Shown one piece after another: positions 13,516 to 16,999 of a DNA stretch of 16,999 nucleotides (position 1 is the first letter of the stretch; every line of letters begins with the position of its first letter). A program made the position numbers and the translations under genes. The stretch lies in NCBI GenBank assembly GCA_007050885.1, contig SMYQ01000021.1, positions 1 to 16,999 on the forward strand, given 5' to 3'. Source of the DNA: Candidatus Bathyarchaeota archaeon (GTDB lineage Archaea > Thermoproteota > Bathyarchaeia > 40CM-2-53-6 > RBG-13-38-9). The notes under the pieces were generated by a model. That model did no database searches, was not told the DNA's origin, and saw nothing but the letters and a program-made list of their open reading frames with translations.

Positions 13516-13547
13516 AAGGAAAGAGTGTCTAGCTTTTTCCTGGCGAT
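13516..13547 (+). other. tRNA-Asp intron 4 (32 nt, 3' acceptor strand 68/69)
   Basis: Central helix CGCC/GGCG is perfect, with 5' bulge CT|A and 3' bulge AT|G. A 9-bp intron stem (AGGAAAGAG with CTTTTTCCT) abuts it directly. The last exon is only 5 nt, GGGC plus the discriminator G. Confidence 0.85.
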
Positions 13548-13586
13548 GGGCGCTAACATTACCCGCGTTCTAATCCCTAATTTTAT

Positions 13587-13627
13587 TGCACTGTTGGTGC
13601 ACGCTAACTGTTTTCCTGTATTTTTAG
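13587..13627 (+). terminator. Possible terminator of tRNA-Asp: hairpin plus T-rich tracts
   Basis: TGCAC (13587-13591) and GTGCA (13597-13601) form a 5-bp hairpin. T-rich runs TTTT (13612-13615) and TTTTT (13621-13625) follow. Archaeal termination needs mainly the T-rich tract, so the hairpin may be incidental. Confidence 0.4.
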
Positions 13628-13697
13628 ATTAACGGCAATCAAATTTTTTCGTTATCTCTTTGATGAATATTCAAGCAACAAGTTTGTATCCGAGCAA

Positions 13698-14258
13698 ATG
13701 ATATTTAATAAGGATAAAAAGATGTCAGAGCCTTATTCTAGAATAGAGCAAATTCAAACTCAACCTGTAGATTGGACATATATACCAACCAAATCAGAAG
13801 TTGAACAATATTATCTTTCAGCTACATATCAGGATTCTCTTTCAAGAGAATCATATTATTATCCAGCCTTTGAGATTAAACCAGATCAATATCTAGACCA
13901 TAAAATAAAATCAACAGATGATATTGTCAAACTCTATGAATCTAACGGATTCGAAACTCGAAACATGGTAAATGATCCATTTGGGCATCCTGGACCAACT
14001 GTCTCCTGTCCAATAGGCTTTCCTTTCAATCTCAAGAAAGAGTATCCCGAACTTCGAAGATATAATCGTTGGATCTGTAGAGTACATGTTGACGTTTTCA
14101 AAATTGAAGATGAAGATATTGTATCACTTCCACATATAGAACCTGATCCTGTTTTTCATTCAATACCTCACTTCTCAGACAAATCAATAAGAGGTAATGT
14201 AGTTAGAGGACCTATTGCCATTGAGATACTCAATAGTTTCCTGCGTCTGAAACAGTAA
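13698..14258 (+). CDS. Hypothetical protein, 186 residues, family not recognised
   Basis: I do not recognise this protein. It is soluble-looking, with no signal peptide or membrane segment, rich in Tyr, Pro, Ile and acidic residues. Its most conserved-looking part is the middle: a helix DDIVKLYESNGFETRN, then DPFGHPGPTVSCPIGFPF, then RYNRWICRVHVDVFKIED, which could be a beta-hairpin core. Two cysteines (in VSCP and WICR) are too few for an obvious metal site. Codon use and base composition match the neighbours, so it looks native. The start is ATG 13698 or ATG 13722 (MSEPYSR); the second is plausible because AAGGA lies close upstream. It is about 90 bp upstream of the reductase gene in the same direction, which does not clearly imply an operon. 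Confidence 0.75.
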   Translation: MIFNKDKKMSEPYSRIEQIQTQPVDWTYIPTKSEVEQYYLSATYQDSLSRESYYYPAFEIKPDQYLDHKIKSTDDIVKLYESNGFETRNMVNDPFGHPGPTVSCPIGFPFNLKKEYPELRRYNRWICRVHVDVFKIEDEDIVSLPHIEPDPVFHSIPHFSDKSIRGNVVRGPIAIEILNSFLRLKQ

Positions 14259-14350
14259 AGCTATTACTTCGGACCTGTACGCATTTAGGTTCAAAGATGT
14301 ATTGATAATACAAATCTTGAGTTAGATATTTTCAGTAGAGTGTATTCAAG

Positions 14351-15679
14351 ATGGAAAAATTTGATCTTTTAGTGATCGGCGCCGGAAGTGGTGGATGCTT
14401 AACAGCTTATACCGCTGCCAAAACAGGATTGAAAGTTGGTTTGATGGATAGCAAACCAGAATCTAAGATTGGAGACAAGGTGTGTGGTGATGCCATAGCG
14501 GGGCATCATTTTAAGAGACTAGATATTTCAGCGCCATCAAAGGGTCTAGATTTCGATTCAGAAGTTAAAGGAGTAAAAGTAATTTCACCTGATCAGTCGA
14601 TCAGTTTCAAAATAGAAGGTCAAGGGGTTTCTGGATCTGTAGTCGATCGATTTCGTTTTGGCCAAAGATTATTGAAATCTGCAATTGATAGTGGTGCCGA
14701 ATTTCAAGATTCCATGCTTGTTATCGAACCTCTAACGGAACAGGGATATGTAAGAGGCGTAACGGCAAAGAATTTGAAGAGCGGACGGAAAGAGGATTTC
14801 CATGCCAAGATCACTATCGATGCAACAGGTATTGCAGCTGCCGTTAGAAGCAGACTCCCAGAAGGATTTGATATTGAGAGAGAGGTATCAAGGCGAGATC
14901 TCATGGCATGCTATAGGGAGATTCGGGGTAACGTTGAGCTAGAAAAAGGATATTGCCAGATATATCTCAATCAATCTGTATCACCTAGAGGATATTTCTG
15001 GGTGTTCCCAAAAAGTGGAGGAAAAGTAAATGTTGGCCTAGGCATTCAAGCAAGTATGAAAGGACCACATCCTAAAACTCAACTCTATAATCATGTTCTG
15101 CAATTGCCATTTCTTAAGGATTCCAAACTTCTTCATGGGGGAGGAGGATACGTGCCAACTCGACGACCTCTGGACTGTTTTGTTGAAAATGGATTAATGA
15201 TTGTGGGCGATGCAGCGTGTATGGTTAATCCAATACATGGAGGCGGAATTGGACCTTCAATGTTCAGCGGTAAACTTGCCGGAGAGATATCCTCAGATGC
15301 AATAATGCGAGATGATGTGAGTAGAAAAGCACTCTGGCAGTACAATATAGATTATATGAAAGGATATGGAGCCAAACAGGCTGGTCTAGACATATTCAGA
15401 ATCTTCCTACAAGAAATTACGGATGACGAATTGAATTATGGAATGAAAAATAGACTTGTTAAAGAAAGTGATGTTCTAAGAGCCAGTATGGATGGAGATC
15501 TAAAAATTAGCATAGGTGATAAGGCGGAAAGAGCCTTCAGAAACATCAGACGACTTGATTTCTTGATCAAACTTAGAGATGTTTCAAAAAAGATGCGTAA
15601 ACTAAAGAACCATTGCCTCAACTATCCGTCAATCGAGCAATTCCCTGAATGGAGGGCACAGATCAAGAAATTATATTGA
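14351..15679 (+). CDS. Geranylgeranyl reductase family FAD-dependent oxidoreductase
   Basis: Members of this family saturate the double bonds of geranylgeranyl chains, in archaea chiefly those of membrane ether lipids, using FAD. The 442-residue protein starts with the dinucleotide-binding motif VIGAGSGGCLTAYTAA (residues 8-23), and VCGDAIAG follows near residue 45. Near 215-235 is RGYFWVFPKSGGKVNVGLG, containing the family's YXWXFP active-site motif. Near 290 is VGDAACMVNPIHGGGIGPSM, the second FAD-binding motif. The C-terminal 100 residues are helical and less conserved. The length is normal. Archaea often carry several paralogues, and I cannot tell whether this one is the main digeranylgeranylglycerophospholipid reductase or acts on another isoprenoid such as a quinone or dolichol. 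ATG 14351 directly precedes the conserved N-terminal strand. Confidence 0.9.
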   Translation: MEKFDLLVIGAGSGGCLTAYTAAKTGLKVGLMDSKPESKIGDKVCGDAIAGHHFKRLDISAPSKGLDFDSEVKGVKVISPDQSISFKIEGQGVSGSVVDRFRFGQRLLKSAIDSGAEFQDSMLVIEPLTEQGYVRGVTAKNLKSGRKEDFHAKITIDATGIAAAVRSRLPEGFDIEREVSRRDLMACYREIRGNVELEKGYCQIYLNQSVSPRGYFWVFPKSGGKVNVGLGIQASMKGPHPKTQLYNHVLQLPFLKDSKLLHGGGGYVPTRRPLDCFVENGLMIVGDAACMVNPIHGGGIGPSMFSGKLAGEISSDAIMRDDVSRKALWQYNIDYMKGYGAKQAGLDIFRIFLQEITDDELNYGMKNRLVKESDVLRASMDGDLKISIGDKAERAFRNIRRLDFLIKLRDVSKKMRKLKNHCLNYPSIEQFPEWRAQIKKLY

Positions 15680-15701
15680 ACAATCGATACCAAGATAAGA
15701 A

Positions 15702-15709
15702 CTATATAC
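15702..15709 (+). promoter_or_regulatory. TATA box of the isocitrate dehydrogenase gene
   Basis: CTATATAC would start transcription near 15732, giving a leader of about 15 nt before ATG 15747. Confidence 0.6.
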
Positions 15710-15746
15710 CGCATAAATTCGAATGATAGCGCACGCTGAGTTACAA

Positions 15747-16999
15747 ATGAGTTCACAGATAAAAATACAGAAAGAAAAATCGACGGATATCGGGTTTAAG
15801 ATAAAAAATATAGATGGAATATTGAATGTTCCAGAAAGACCGATAATCCCCTATATTGAAGGTGACGGAATAGGTCCTGATGTCATTAAAGCGACAAAAA
15901 GAGTTCTTGATGGTGCCGTAGAGAAAGCTTACGGACCACAGAAAAAGATTGTCTGGCTTGAAGTTTTAGCTGGTGAAAAAGCTCAGAAGAAATATGGTGA
16001 ATACCTTCCTGAAGAAACGCTCAAAAAGATAAAGGAACATGCAGTTGCATTAAAGGGACCTTTAACAACTCCAATAGCTGGAGGATTCAGGAGCCTTAAT
16101 GTCACCTTAAGACAAAAACTTGATCTCTATGCATGCGTTAGACCAGTAAAATATTTACCAACAGCACCCAGTAGACTCAAGAATCCTGAAGAGCTTGACA
16201 TCGTGATTTTCAGGGAAAACACAGAAGATGTGTACTCAGGAATAGAATTTGAGGAAGGTTCAGAAGAAGCAAAAAGAGTAATCGAATTCCTCAATGAAAA
16301 AATGAATACTAACATCAGAATAGACTCGGGCGTAGGTATAAAACCAATAAGCGAATACGCAACCAAAAGAATCGTCAGAGCAGCAATAAACTATGCAATA
16401 AAGAATAATCGGAAAAGTGTTACCATAGTTCACAAAGGAAACATAATGAAGTTTACCGAAGGAGCTTTCATGAAATGGGCATACGAAGTTGCTAACAAAG
16501 AATTCAAAGACAAAATAGTTACTGAGACCGAATTATACAAGCCTGATGGGCCATACAAAGGAACAATGCCGCAAGAGAAGATACTTGTAAAGGATAGATT
16601 GGCTGACAGTATGTTCCAACAACTCTTGCTAAGGACAAAACAGTATGATGTTCTCGCTCTACCGAATCTTAATGGAGACTATATTTCTGATTTGGCTGCT
16701 GCTATGGGTGGTGGACTAGGACTAGCACCTGGAGCCAATATAAACTATGAGACAAACGTTGCATTATTCGAACCTACTCATGGTACAGCTCCTTCATATG
16801 CAAATCAGGACAAGGTGAACCCGACCTCTGCAATATTATCAGGAGTTATGCTGTTCAAACATATTGGCTGGAGAGAGGCAGCAGACACAGTTGAGAAAGC
16901 TTTAGAGAAAACAGTGAGTCAGAGAAAAGTCACATATGATCTAGCAAGACAGTTTGAAGGTGTCCAACCGATCGCTACATCCAAGTTTGCTGATGCTGT
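15747..16999 (+). CDS. icd: Isocitrate dehydrogenase, probably NADP-dependent (3' end cut by the window)
   Basis: The enzyme decarboxylates isocitrate to 2-oxoglutarate in the citric acid cycle. The window holds 417 codons without a stop; the last residues ([12 protein letters not shown]) align with the extreme C-terminus of known enzymes, so only a few are missing. Diagnostic parts in order are [11 protein letters not shown], the substrate loop [20 protein letters not shown] (Ser116 is the regulatory/substrate serine), [55 protein letters not shown] and [18 protein letters not shown]. For coenzyme choice, the Tyr of APSY, the Val of DKVNP and the VTYDLAR Tyr and Arg match the NADP type (E. 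coli Tyr345, Val351, Tyr391, Arg395). Ser replaces Lys344 of the E. coli enzyme. It has its own TATA box. Confidence 0.95.
   Translation, partial: MSSQIKIQKEKSTDIGFKIKNIDGILNVPERPIIPYIEGDGIGPDVIKATKRVLDGAVEKAYGPQKKIVWLEVLAGEKAQKKYGEYLPEETLKKIKEHAVALKGPLTTPIAGGFRSLNVTLRQKLDLYACVRPVKYLPTAPSRLKNPEELDIVIFRENTEDVYSGIEFEEGSEEAKRVIEFLNEKMNTNIRIDSGVGIKPISEYATKRIVRAAINYAIKNNRKSVTIVHKGNIMKFTEGAFMKWAYEVANKEFKDKIVTETELYKPDGPYKGTMPQEKILVKDRLADSMFQQLLLRTKQYDVLALPNLNGDYISDLAAAMGGGLGLAPGANINYETNVALFEPTHGTAPSYANQDKVNPTSAILSGVMLFKHIGWREAADTVEKALEKTVSQRKVTYDLARQFEGVQPIATSKFADA

Larger units (their letters stand above)
13386..13552 (+). tRNA. tRNA-Asp(GUC) interrupted by four introns
   Basis: Five exons (13386-13389, 13411-13433, 13453-13475, 13496-13515, 13548-13552) join into a 75-nt tRNA. 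The acceptor GCCCAGG pairs with CCTGGGC, all seven base pairs. U8 and A9 are in place. The D stem is GTAT/GTAT with two G-U pairs and a GG-containing loop. The anticodon stem TACGG/CCGTA encloses the loop CTGTCAC, anticodon GTC (Asp). The variable loop is TGAC, the usual archaeal tRNA-Asp form. The T arm is GCGGG-TTCAAAT-CCCGC, and G73 is the Asp discriminator. CCA is not encoded. Three of four junctions have a full 4-bp central helix with 3-nt bulges cut after the second base; the variable-loop one has three pairs. Introns total 92 of 167 bp. Confidence 0.88.

Noticed and set aside
13386..13552. Degenerate pseudogene or permuted/split tRNA in place of tRNA-Asp
   Set aside because: Exons are in normal order and every stem is intact after splicing. 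Random decay would not leave perfect central helices at three of four junctions.
1..16999. CRISPR array, insertion sequence, prophage or integrated element
   Set aside because: No regularly spaced repeats, transposase, integrase or phage genes are present. Although four tRNA genes occur, none is flanked by a duplicated 3' end suggesting an attachment site.

Overview
This window is from an archaeon, most likely of the TACK group (a Bathyarchaeia-like lineage is my guess from gene content, not a demonstrated placement). The evidence is AT-rich DNA with archaeal TATA-box promoters, a geranylgeranyl reductase-family flavoprotein, an iron-sulfur flavoprotein, a ThiL kinase, an MJ_1487-type radical SAM protein, a JAMM protease and tRNA genes interrupted by bulge-helix-bulge (BHB) introns. 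There is no sign of a phage, plasmid, insertion sequence or CRISPR array.

Layout. 1-3350: an iron-sulfur flavoprotein gene (+), a Gly/Tyr/Gln/Pro-rich four-helix membrane protein (-), a zinc-ribbon/DUF4342 protein (+) and a B12-binding-like/radical SAM protein (-). 3439-3540: tRNA-Thr(CGU) (-). 3651-6747: thiL, then a two-gene molybdate/tungstate-type ABC importer (permease and ATPase overlapping by 4 bp) with no binding-protein gene beside it. 6780-12207, all on the minus strand: a four-CBS protein with an HPF-like C-terminal domain, a JAMM/MPN+ protease, CutA1, a membrane-anchored Hsp20-like protein and a 954-residue UPF0182 membrane protein. The last four are closely spaced and read as one operon in the order UPF0182, Hsp20-like, cutA, JAMM. 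12338-13552: tRNA-Leu(CAG) (+), a small zinc-ribbon gene (-), tRNA-Lys(UUU) (-) and a heavily interrupted tRNA-Asp(GUC) (+). 13698-16999: an unrecognised 186-residue protein, a geranylgeranyl reductase-family protein and isocitrate dehydrogenase, which runs off the window within a few residues of its expected end.

Main result. All four tRNA genes are broken by small introns outside or in addition to the anticodon-loop site: Thr one, Leu one, Lys two and Asp four, eight in all. The cloverleaf for tRNA-Asp is recovered only after removing four introns of 21, 19, 20 and 32 nt from the acceptor stem, D arm, variable loop and 3' acceptor strand. Introns make up 92 of its 167 bp. Most junctions fit a 3-nt bulge / 4-bp helix / 3-nt bulge with the cut after the second bulge base. 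The second Lys intron and the fourth Asp intron share their ends and stem sequence, suggesting that one intron moved between tRNA genes.

A second pattern is translation starts. Several genes can start only at TTG or GTG. Two more (609-1391 and 12582-12860) have good Shine-Dalgarno sequences but no ATG, GTG or TTG in reach, only the near-cognate codons ATC and ACG or AAG.
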